Source: JAEUIZ01 sp046155605 (lineage in GTDB: Bacteria; Planctomycetota; Phycisphaerae; Phycisphaerales; UBA1924). From it: DNA of 55,634 nucleotides. The notes beneath the pieces were generated by a model. That model had not been told where the DNA came from and did not search any database. It saw nothing but the letters and a program-made list of their open reading frames with translations. This document shows, in pieces, positions 32,053-39,940 of this stretch. Positions within the stretch are counted from its first letter, which is position 1. Every line of letters starts with the position of its first letter. The stretch spans positions 1 through 55,634 of the forward strand of contig JBJXFQ010000022.1 of the NCBI GenBank assembly GCA_046155605.1, in the 5' to 3' direction. Both the position numbers and the translations under genes were made by a program.

Positions 32053-33078
32053 TCACCGTGTTCGGCGCAGCAGCGTGTACCTCGCGAACAGGCTCTTGTC
32101 GAGGTCGGCCTCTTCGCCGGGCTTTGTCAGGCCCAGCGTCGGCCACATCTGACGCATGAACGCCGAGTCGTCCGCGTCGTACTCGACGACCTCGAACCCG
32201 GCTTTCTCAAGATCGGCCCTGGGAAACGGGCAGCGCGGATCGGCGTGCGGAAGAAACGGCTTGTCGTCGGGATTCTGCGCCGGCGAGATGTTGTAGATGA
32301 TCGCGATGCCCCCGGGCTTGAGCGTGTCGTGCAGGGCGCGGACGAACTGATCGTCCGGCACGCCGAGTTTGATGAGGAAGCGCTCGTCCGCCGGTCGCTC
32401 GGGGTGGATGTAGCCGCGTTTGAGCACGTTTTTCGTGATGAAAAGGTCATGCCCGCCGCCGACAACGTCGGCCTTCTCGCCGGGCCAGCGGGCATGATGA
32501 AGCGTGAGGCGGCCCTTGGTTCCGTCCCCGCAGGCGATCTCGCCCGTGTCCATCGGCTGGCTGTAAAGAGCACGGAGCAGGGGCTCGACCTCGATGCCCT
32601 GCACATCGCACCCCAGTGATGCGAGCATGCGCAACTGCCCGATCATGCCGTAGCCGAAGTCGAGGACTTTCTTGCCGCGAATCGTGCCGTCGCCCGCGCG
32701 GGCGGCGAGTTCGAGGGGCCGGGCATAGATGATCGGCGTGCCGTAGCCCGTCTGGTAATAGAACGATGCGTCGCACTCACGCTTGGTGAGATCGGCTTTG
32801 TGGGCCTCGGGCAACTGCTGATATTCGGCATCGGAAAAGGCCTTGGCGCGGTCTTTCGAGCGCCAGACGACGCGCGTGCCAGGGTCGGGCAGTGACTCGG
32901 CGGCGCGGATAAACGCCCTCACATCCGGCACCTGAAAGCGATCGACGACCGCGGCGGCCTGGGCGCGCAACTCGCCGAGCACGCCCGGCTCGAGGTTAGC
33001 GACGGCTGCGGCGAGGGCCGCCACGGTGCCCCCGACCCACCCCACAAGCCCACCGATGACCTTGACCCCACGCCGCAT
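32053..33078 (-). CDS. SAM-dependent methyltransferase-like protein with N-terminal membrane segment
   Basis: The 341-residue protein starts with a hydrophobic segment (VIGGLVGWVGGTVAALAAAV). The central Rossmann-like part has VLDFGYGMIGQLRMLASLGC, a relaxed motif I, then QGIEVEPLL and GGIAIIYNISPAQNP. The C-terminal part is EKAGFEVVEYDADDSAFMRQ. Substrate is unknown. AGGAGG is 7 bp before ATG 33078. An upstream in-frame extension to 33204 overlaps the divergent CoA-transferase gene and is not used. Confidence 0.65.
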   Translation of the reverse strand: MRRGVKVIGGLVGWVGGTVAALAAAVANLEPGVLGELRAQAAAVVDRFQVPDVRAFIRAAESLPDPGTRVVWRSKDRAKAFSDAEYQQLPEAHKADLTKRECDASFYYQTGYGTPIIYARPLELAARAGDGTIRGKKVLDFGYGMIGQLRMLASLGCDVQGIEVEPLLRALYSQPMDTGEIACGDGTKGRLTLHHARWPGEKADVVGGGHDLFITKNVLKRGYIHPERPADERFLIKLGVPDDQFVRALHDTLKPGGIAIIYNISPAQNPDDKPFLPHADPRCPFPRADLEKAGFEVVEYDADDSAFMRQMWPTLGLTKPGEEADLDKSLFARYTLLRRTR

Positions 33079-33191
33079 CGCCGAACCTCCTGGACATATC
33101 ACAAGATGCGCCAGGACACGGATTCCGTCGGATTGGGGGGGTGGGGGGGAAGCGTTGTTGTCGCGTCGTCTGGTTTGCGTAAACTGCACAC

Positions 33192-33854
33192 ATGCCTTTG
33201 ACACGCGATCAGATCACGCGCCGGGCCGCCGCGGAACTCCACGACGGATACATCGTCAACCTGGGCATCGGGATGCCGACGCTCGTCGCCAACCACATCC
33301 CGCAGGGGATGGACGTGTGGCTGCAATCCGAGAACGGGCTTTTGGGCATCGGACCCTTCCCGAAGGATGCCGACGTTGATGCCGACCTCATCAACGCCGG
33401 GAAACAGACCGTCACCGCGCGGCCAGGTGCGAGTTTCTTCTCGTCGTCGGACAGTTTTGCGATGATCCGCGGAGGCCACATCGACATGTGCATCCTCGGT
33501 GCCATGCAGGTCTCACAAGAGGGCGACATCGCCAACTGGATGATCCCCGGCAAGATGGTCAAGGGCATGGGCGGGGCGATGGACCTGGTCGCCGGGGTCA
33601 AGAATATTGTGGTGACAATGGAGCACAACGCGAAGGACGGCGGGGCGAAGGTCGTGCGGGCTTGCTCCCTGCCAGTCACGGGCCAGCGTTGTGTGACCAT
33701 GCTCATCACCGACCTGTGCGTGATGGAGATGGACCAGGCCCGCCGCCGATTCGTGCTGACCGAGGTCGCCCAGGGCGTCACGGCCGAGGAAGTGCGGGCG
33801 AAAACCGATGCCGAGATCCTGCTTGCACCCAATATCCGGACGATCACGGCCTGA
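33192..33854 (+). CDS. 3-oxoacid CoA-transferase, subunit B
   Basis: The 220-residue protein has the subunit B signatures NLGIGMPTLVANHIPQG and SENGLLGIGP, the glutamate of which forms the CoA thioester, followed by GHIDMCILGAMQVSQEGDIA. Such enzymes move CoA between acyl groups, for example succinyl-CoA and acetoacetate. It needs a partner subunit A, which is not adjacent here: upstream is a divergent methyltransferase and downstream a subtilase. The start is ATG 33192. Confidence 0.92.
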   Translation: MPLTRDQITRRAAAELHDGYIVNLGIGMPTLVANHIPQGMDVWLQSENGLLGIGPFPKDADVDADLINAGKQTVTARPGASFFSSSDSFAMIRGGHIDMCILGAMQVSQEGDIANWMIPGKMVKGMGGAMDLVAGVKNIVVTMEHNAKDGGAKVVRACSLPVTGQRCVTMLITDLCVMEMDQARRRFVLTEVAQGVTAEEVRAKTDAEILLAPNIRTITA

Positions 33855-33958
33855 ATGCTCGGCCCGGTTCTGGGATCGGCATCGCAGCCTGTTTGGTTGT
33901 TTTTCGGACCTTCGCCTGACTCCTCTGTTCGGGTGGGTGCGAAAAGGCATCTTGGGGC

Positions 33959-33986
33959 TTGCACATTGGGCAGTTTCGGGTAAGGT
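33959..33986 (+). promoter_or_regulatory. Possible sigma-70 promoter of the subtilase gene
   Basis: TTGCAC (33959-33964) and TAAGGT (33981-33986) are 16 bp apart, about 117 bp before the subtilase ATG. The boxes are imperfect. The rest of the 248-bp gap shows nothing else recognised. Confidence 0.3.
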
Positions 33987-34102
33987 AGAGGAACCCGGAG
34001 AAATGCCGGGGCGAATGGATGAGGCGTCTGGGTCGGCGCGATCGTCGCCAATACATGGCGGCAGCGTCGAGGTATCGAGAGTTGAAGAAAGGAAGCGACA
34101 AT

Positions 34103-36511
34103 ATGAGCCGTAGACTTGGGGTTGTTCCCGTCGTGATGTGTCTGTCGGCCGGCCTGGCGGTCTCCGCGTATGCGGGGCAGGGGTCGACGCCGAAGGTGAC
34201 GGTGTCGGCGCGCGGGCTGGCGCTCAACGGGTCGGTGTTCCACCAGACCCCCGCTCGTGTCACGAATCAGAAGGTCCACACCTTCCCCGGTTCGCCGACG
34301 GTGCTGGTCACATGGACTGAGACATCACGCACGGGCAAGACGAGCATGATGGCGATCTCGCGCACGGGCGCGGGCTTCGATCAGGTTCGCGATCTCGACA
34401 CGACGCTGCGGTTCACATTCGCGTCGTTTGATCCGCTGGTGAGCACGCCGGTGGTCCCCGCCGAGCTCCAGGCCGGCGCGTCCAACGAACTGTTCATTGT
34501 GCAGTTCCACACCGTGCCCTTCGCCGAGGTGCAGGACATGGTCCGCGCCGCCGGCGCAACCATCGAGGGCTCGCTGCCCGACAGCGCGCTGCTTGTTCGG
34601 ATGGATGCCGCGAGCAGGGCTGCCGTCTCCCAACTCGGCCTGGTCCGCTGGGTCGGTGCCTATCAGCCCGCCTACAAGATGTCCCCCGAAGTTCGCAACG
34701 ACATTCTGAACGCGGCCCCCGATGCCGTGGGCGTGCGCTACTCGATCGGCTGCCTCCGCAGCGGCCCGGCCCAGCAGGAGGCCGTCGCCCAGTTCATCAA
34801 TGACATCGGCGGCGTCGTCGAGGGTACAACGACCGACATGTTCCGCATGGAAGCCACACTGACCCCAACGCAGGTCGCTCAGGTCGCCCAGCGCAACGAG
34901 GTCGGCGGGATCGATCCCTGGGGTGGTCCGGGCGGGACCGACATGAACATCGCCCGCCAGATCGGCGGTGCCAGCACCATCCTCCAGCCTGCCGGCTTCC
35001 TCGGCCAAGGTGTCCGCGGCGAGATCCACGACACCGAGACCCAGAGCAACCACCCCGAGTGGAACACGCCGAACATCTACGTCCAGCACGGACCGAACGG
35101 TTCCTCCGGCTTCCACGGCTCGGCGTGTTTCGGGATCAACTTCGCGGCCGGTGTCAACGCGACCGCCACCGGCATGTGCCCGCAGCGCGAGGCCGGCATC
35201 TTCTTCTGGTACACCCGCTCGAGCCAGTTCACCGCGGGTCAGCCCTCCCGCCTCTCTTGGAACACCGAGGCTGTCGACCCGGCCCTCGGCTTCCGCTCGG
35301 TCTATCAGACCAGTTCTGTCGGCAGCGCCCAGATCACCAACTACTCCACCGTCTCGCAAGAGGTCGATACCTACCTCTTCCAGATCGACTACCTCTCGTG
35401 CCAGAGCCAGAGCAATACGAACACTATGACTTCACGCCCGCAGGCCTGGGCCAAGAACATCGTCTCTGTCGGCGCCGTCAACCATCAGAACACGCTCACC
35501 CGCGCGGACGACGTGTGGGGCGGCGCGAGTTTCGGCCCTGCCCAGGACGGCCGCCAGAAGCCCGACGTCTGGCACTTCTACGACGCCATCGACACCACCA
35601 ACAATGCCTCAGGGTACACCACGTTCGGCGGCACCTCGGGCGCCACGCCCATCACCGCCGGTCACTTCGGGCTAGTCTTCCAGATGTGGCACCAGGGCGT
35701 CTGGAGCGGGTTCGGCGGCGGCGCCAACGTCTTCGCCAGCCGTCCCTTTTCCACCACCGCCAAGGCCCTCATCTGCAACGGTGCCTTCAAGTACACCGTC
35801 ACGGCCACCAACACCCGCGCCCGCCAGGGCTGGGGCATGGCCGACGTGGGGTACCTCTACAACATCCGCAACCGCACGTTCATCGTCAACGCCAACCAGC
35901 CTGTGACCAACGCCCAGACCCGGACGTACACGGTCACGGTCGCCAACGGCGAGCCGGAACTCCGCGTCACCATGTGCTACATCGATCCGGCTCCCACCAG
36001 CGCGACCGCTCTCCCCAACCGCGTCAACGACCTCACCCTCCGCGTGACCTCGCCCAGCGGAACCATCTACTGGGGTAACGTCGGCCTCTCCGCCGACAAC
36101 ATCTCCGACGCCGGCGGCGCAGCCAACACCGTCGACACGGTCGAGAACGTCTTCCTCGTCAGCCCGCAGGCCGGCACTTGGACGATCGACGTCATCGGTT
36201 CATCCGTGACGGTCGATGCGTATCCCACCGGCGCGACTGGTGTGGTTCCCAATGGCGCGGTGGACGCGGGCTTCAGCCTCGTGGCGACCGGTGCGACCGC
36301 CGCCGTCATGGGCTCGACCTGCTACGCCAACTGCGACGGCAGCACCAGCGTGCCGTTCCTCAACGTCAACGACTTCGTCTGCTTCCAGAACCTCTTCGCC
36401 GCGGGAAGCTCCTTGGCCAACTGCGACGCCAGCACGATCCCGCCCGTGCTCAACGTCAACGACTTCACCTGCTTCAACAACCGCTTCGCCGCCGGCTGCT
36501 CCGCTCCTTAA
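34103..36511 (+). CDS. Exported subtilisin-like (S8) peptidase with GC-type dockerin
   Basis: The 802-residue protein has a signal peptide (MSRRLGVVPVVMCLSAGLAV) and an inhibitor-like prodomain of about 270 residues. The S8 domain has Asp in EIHDTETQSNHPEW near residue 310, His in GFHGSACFG near 338 and Ser in GGTSGATPITAG near 512. The Asp motif is looser than usual. A P-domain-like beta segment (LTLRVTSPSGTIYWG...VENVFLVSPQAGTWTIDV) and two dockerin repeats (YANCDGSTSVPFLNVNDFVC, LANCDASTIPPVLNVNDFTC) end it. GAAAGGAAG precedes the ATG. It is first of four tandem dockerin genes. Confidence 0.88.
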   Translation: MSRRLGVVPVVMCLSAGLAVSAYAGQGSTPKVTVSARGLALNGSVFHQTPARVTNQKVHTFPGSPTVLVTWTETSRTGKTSMMAISRTGAGFDQVRDLDTTLRFTFASFDPLVSTPVVPAELQAGASNELFIVQFHTVPFAEVQDMVRAAGATIEGSLPDSALLVRMDAASRAAVSQLGLVRWVGAYQPAYKMSPEVRNDILNAAPDAVGVRYSIGCLRSGPAQQEAVAQFINDIGGVVEGTTTDMFRMEATLTPTQVAQVAQRNEVGGIDPWGGPGGTDMNIARQIGGASTILQPAGFLGQGVRGEIHDTETQSNHPEWNTPNIYVQHGPNGSSGFHGSACFGINFAAGVNATATGMCPQREAGIFFWYTRSSQFTAGQPSRLSWNTEAVDPALGFRSVYQTSSVGSAQITNYSTVSQEVDTYLFQIDYLSCQSQSNTNTMTSRPQAWAKNIVSVGAVNHQNTLTRADDVWGGASFGPAQDGRQKPDVWHFYDAIDTTNNASGYTTFGGTSGATPITAGHFGLVFQMWHQGVWSGFGGGANVFASRPFSTTAKALICNGAFKYTVTATNTRARQGWGMADVGYLYNIRNRTFIVNANQPVTNAQTRTYTVTVANGEPELRVTMCYIDPAPTSATALPNRVNDLTLRVTSPSGTIYWGNVGLSADNISDAGGAANTVDTVENVFLVSPQAGTWTIDVIGSSVTVDAYPTGATGVVPNGAVDAGFSLVATGATAAVMGSTCYANCDGSTSVPFLNVNDFVCFQNLFAAGSSLANCDASTIPPVLNVNDFTCFNNRFAAGCSAP

Positions 36512-36540
36512 TGGGCGACGCCTCGGCGTGACCAATCATC

Positions 36541-36578
36541 GGGCGCGCCGGTCGAAAGGCCGGCTCGCCCTTTCTTGT
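36541..36578 (+). terminator. Intrinsic terminator after the subtilase gene
   Basis: GGGCGCGCCGG (36541-36551) and CCGGCTCGCCC (36560-36570) pair around TCGAAAGG, and TTTCTTGT follows. It lies 30 bp after the stop and separates the subtilase from the next dockerin gene. Confidence 0.8.
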
Positions 36579-36636
36579 CGGTGGACGTGTCAATCGGCTT
36601 GTCCCTGGGCCGCATCCTTTGAGTCGGGAGTTCCAA

Positions 36637-38340
36637 ATGTCGAAACGCGCTGCCTTGCTTCTCTGCCTCGCCGCCGGCACCGCACTCGTCCCGTCCGCCT
36701 CCGCGCAGGTGCTCTCGCGCGACGGCGTCATTACCTATCCGCAGGGCTCTCCCGTCCCGCGCTACCTCACCGACCTCGAGCGCTGGTACTGGCTGCGCCA
36801 CCCCATCGGCGGCGACGGCCCGGACGCGCCGACCGCCACGCCCACCGGCCCGATCCACTGCGTCGCCGAGTATGAGCCCATGGAGGGCATCGTCATCGGT
36901 TGGGAGGGCGGGGGCACTCTCAACGCCATTCAGGCCGAGATGGCCATGCGCATCACCACGACGGGCAACAGCCGCGTCTTCGTCGGCGTCGATAGCGCCT
37001 CGATCCAGTCCTCCGCCACCACCACGCTCACCAACGCCGGCTGCAACATGTCGCGCGTCACCTTCGTCACCAAGACGCTCGATTCGATCTGGCTGCGCGA
37101 CTACGGCCCGCGCTACATCTACGAGGGCAACTGCCGCGCCATCGTCGATCACAAGTACAACCGTCCCAGCCGCGTCAACGACGACACCTTCCCCGCCGCC
37201 TTCGCTACGTTCAAGAAGCACGCCTTCTACGAACTCGGCTGGCAGGGCCACACGCTGATCCACGGCGGGGGCAACTTCCACCTCGACTCCATCGGCTTCG
37301 GCTACGCCACTCGCCTCATCACAAACGAGAACAATCCGCCCTTCACGACCTATGCCTACCCCGAGGCCGAGATTCGCAACACCTGGCAGGCCTACCAGAA
37401 CCTGAATGTGGCGATCATGGATCCGTTCCCGACTTCCGTCGATGCGACCCAGCACATCGATATGTGGATGCAGATCGTTGACGTGAACAAGGTCATCATC
37501 AGCGATTGGCCCAACAACCCCGGCTCGACGCAGGACGTGATCTGCGACAACGCGACCACCTTCATGCAGAGCCGCGGCTACACCGTCTTCCGCGTCCCAG
37601 CGTATTCGATCAGCGGGACACACTACACCTTTACCAACATGGTGATGTGCAACAACGTCGTGCTCGTGCCGTCGTACACCAACGCCACCGCCGGTGCCCA
37701 GAACGCGACCGCCGCCGCGACGATCCAGAGCGCGCTGCCACCGGGCAAGACCGTCTACTCGATCAACTGTCAGAACATCATCGGGCTCGCCGGCGCGGTC
37801 CATTGCATCGTCCAGCATGTGCCGGTGAACAAGAACGGCACGAACCCCGGCATCTTCCTCCGCTCGCCCAACGGCGGCGAAACGCTGACCCCAGGCCAGA
37901 TTCAGCAGGTCGCCTGGATCAGCGACGACGATGTCACCACCGCGAACGTCGATGTGCTGCTCTCGACCGACGGCGGCGCGACCTTCCCCACCACCCTCGC
38001 CGCCGCCATCGTCGACAACGGCGCGTACTACTGGACCATTCCGAACATCAACACAGCCACGGCCCGAATTCGCATGGTCGTCCGTGATGCGCAGGGCAAC
38101 ACCAGCCTCGACGACTCCGATGCCAACTTCACCATCGGCAACCCGCCGCCAGTCTGCTACGCCAACTGCGACGGATCGTCCAGCGTTCCGATCCTCAACG
38201 TCAACGACTTCATCTGCTTCAACAACCTCTTCGCAGCCGGCGACACCCGCGCCAACTGTGACGGCAGTACCAGCGCCCCGACCCTCAATGTCAACGACTT
38301 CACTTGCTTCCTGAACGCGTTCGCGGCGGGCTGTCCGTAG
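36637..38340 (+). CDS. Exported agmatine deiminase-fold protein with GC-type dockerin
   Basis: The 567-residue protein has a signal peptide (MSKRAALLLCLAAGTALVPS ending ASAQ). The catalytic domain belongs to the PAD_porph/agmatine deiminase group: DSIWLRDYGPRYIYEGN near residue 152, HGGGNFHLDSIG near 211, TQHIDMWMQIV near 274 and the catalytic cysteine in GAVHCIVQHVP near 390. Such enzymes hydrolyse guanidino groups of arginine derivatives. A BNR-type beta domain (SPNGGETLTPGQIQQVAW) precedes the two dockerin repeats. Secretion plus dockerin is unusual for this family. Confidence 0.88.
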   Translation: MSKRAALLLCLAAGTALVPSASAQVLSRDGVITYPQGSPVPRYLTDLERWYWLRHPIGGDGPDAPTATPTGPIHCVAEYEPMEGIVIGWEGGGTLNAIQAEMAMRITTTGNSRVFVGVDSASIQSSATTTLTNAGCNMSRVTFVTKTLDSIWLRDYGPRYIYEGNCRAIVDHKYNRPSRVNDDTFPAAFATFKKHAFYELGWQGHTLIHGGGNFHLDSIGFGYATRLITNENNPPFTTYAYPEAEIRNTWQAYQNLNVAIMDPFPTSVDATQHIDMWMQIVDVNKVIISDWPNNPGSTQDVICDNATTFMQSRGYTVFRVPAYSISGTHYTFTNMVMCNNVVLVPSYTNATAGAQNATAAATIQSALPPGKTVYSINCQNIIGLAGAVHCIVQHVPVNKNGTNPGIFLRSPNGGETLTPGQIQQVAWISDDDVTTANVDVLLSTDGGATFPTTLAAAIVDNGAYYWTIPNINTATARIRMVVRDAQGNTSLDDSDANFTIGNPPPVCYANCDGSSSVPILNVNDFICFNNLFAAGDTRANCDGSTSAPTLNVNDFTCFLNAFAAGCP

Positions 38341-38481
38341 GCGCTTCGCGGTGCCGCGTCCGTGGCTGTCGCTTGCGATGACGGCAGAGCATCCGATTCT
38401 CCTGTCGCATGTTGCGGCTCTTTCTCGCATGGGTGTGCAGCGCGACGGAGTTGCCTCCGCGGATCGCGCGGGAGTACCACC

Positions 38482-39660
38482 ATGCGTTCCATCTTGCACG
38501 CCGCCGGCCTGGCCATTGCCGTCTCGTCCTTCGCCCACGCCCAGCAGTGGGTCAATCTGAACATTCCCGGACCATCGCCCCGCTGGCAGACCGCCGCCAC
38601 GCTCATCCCGCCTCGCAATGTCGTGGTGCTGTTCGGCGGCCTCTCGCCGGCGGGCACGCGCCTGAACGACACATGGGAGTTCGACGGTACTGGCTGGACC
38701 CAGCGCATGACCACCAACTCGCCCCCAGCGCTCAGCGGCCACGCGATGGCCTATGAGCCGCAGATCTTCCAGGTCCGCCTAGCCGGGGGCACTCGCGACA
38801 CCGGCGGCCTGATGTCCGAGTCGTACGTCTACAACGGCGTCACATGGAACCTCGGCGGATTCATCTGGTCCCCCGGCCCGCGGCTGCAGCCCGTCATGCT
38901 GCTGGACGCCAACCCGGCCCGAAATCAGGCGGTTCTCTATGGAGGCTTCAACAACCCCAGCCGCTTTACCGACGTGTGGGCCTCCAATCCGGCCTGGGGC
39001 CTGCGCGCCTCGGGTGGCGGCGGCTCTCGTCAAGGGCACGTTGGCTTCTACGACAGCGTCATCGGCTTCCCCGTGTTCTACGGCGGCGCCGACCCGCTGC
39101 TCAGTTTCCAGACCGTCATCTGGCGTGGCGGGAGCAGCTTTGAGTTCGGTGTCGCCACCCCCGGCCCGCGCTACTTGGCCGCGGCTGCCTTCGACGGCTC
39201 CCGCGGCAAGGGTCTCATGTTCGGCGGCAATGCCAGCCCGTGGACAACCACGACTCCCGTCAACACCGAAACCTGGGAGTGGACCGGTGTTCTGCAACCC
39301 AACGGCGCGCCCACCGGGTCATGGGCCCGCGTCGACACCAGCGGTCCTGCCGCCGCGCAAGGCGCGGTGATGTTCTACCTTCCCTCAACCGGCCGAATGT
39401 ATCTCTTTGGGGGTGCCGACGCCGGAGCCGCCAACGTTTCAGGCCGCACGTACGTTTGGACGACCGCCCCAGTGTGCTACGCCAACTGCGACGCTTCAAG
39501 CACGGCCCCAGCCTTGAACGTCAACGATTTCATCTGCTTCAACAACCGCTTCGCCACGGGAGACACCTACGCCAACTGCGACGGCTCGACGGTGGCGCCG
39601 GTTCTCAACGTGAACGACTTCACGTGCTTCCTGAACGCGTTCGCGGCGGGATGCCCGTAG
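38482..39660 (+). CDS. Exported kelch-like propeller protein with GC-type dockerin
   Basis: The 392-residue protein has a signal peptide (MRSILHAAGLAIAVSSFAHA). About five kelch-type blades are seen, with pairs such as RNVVVLFGGLSPAG/LNDTWEFDGTGWTQ, RNQAVLYGGFNNP/FTDVWASN, GFPVFYGGADP, GKGLMFGGNASP/NTETWEWTG and GRMYLFGGADAG. Two dockerin repeats (YANCDASSTAPALNVNDFIC, YANCDGSTVAPVLNVNDFTC) end at AAGCP. The leader CGGGAGTACCACC before the ATG resembles those of the neighbouring dockerin genes. Function is unknown. Confidence 0.85.
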   Translation: MRSILHAAGLAIAVSSFAHAQQWVNLNIPGPSPRWQTAATLIPPRNVVVLFGGLSPAGTRLNDTWEFDGTGWTQRMTTNSPPALSGHAMAYEPQIFQVRLAGGTRDTGGLMSESYVYNGVTWNLGGFIWSPGPRLQPVMLLDANPARNQAVLYGGFNNPSRFTDVWASNPAWGLRASGGGGSRQGHVGFYDSVIGFPVFYGGADPLLSFQTVIWRGGSSFEFGVATPGPRYLAAAAFDGSRGKGLMFGGNASPWTTTTPVNTETWEWTGVLQPNGAPTGSWARVDTSGPAAAQGAVMFYLPSTGRMYLFGGADAGAANVSGRTYVWTTAPVCYANCDASSTAPALNVNDFICFNNRFATGDTYANCDGSTVAPVLNVNDFTCFLNAFAAGCP

Positions 39661-39940
39661 GGAAAGCCGCAGAACCGCAAAGCGGTAGAGCATCAAAGAG
39701 ATAGAGTCGAGACTGAAAGAAGACGTATTCCGCAACGGGCCGGGAGTCTGGTGGGGCGCGACGGAGGTGCCGCGCAGAACTTCGCGCGACGCTCGTACTC
39801 TGGTCGGGTTGGCAAGCACGCCAGTCGCGTGTAGGCTGTCCTAAGCCTGCGGCGTGCAGGCGCTCCACACGAGCGAGGATGTGTTGGGCGCGGCCGTTTG
39901 TTCCGGTCGCGCGGTGCCTTGTTTCTCGAAGGGAGTACCC

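Noticed and set aside
36508..38742. A 744-codon minus-strand frame across two dockerin genes
   Set aside because: It is antisense to the agmatine deiminase-fold gene with all motifs present. It has biased composition and no recognisable domain.
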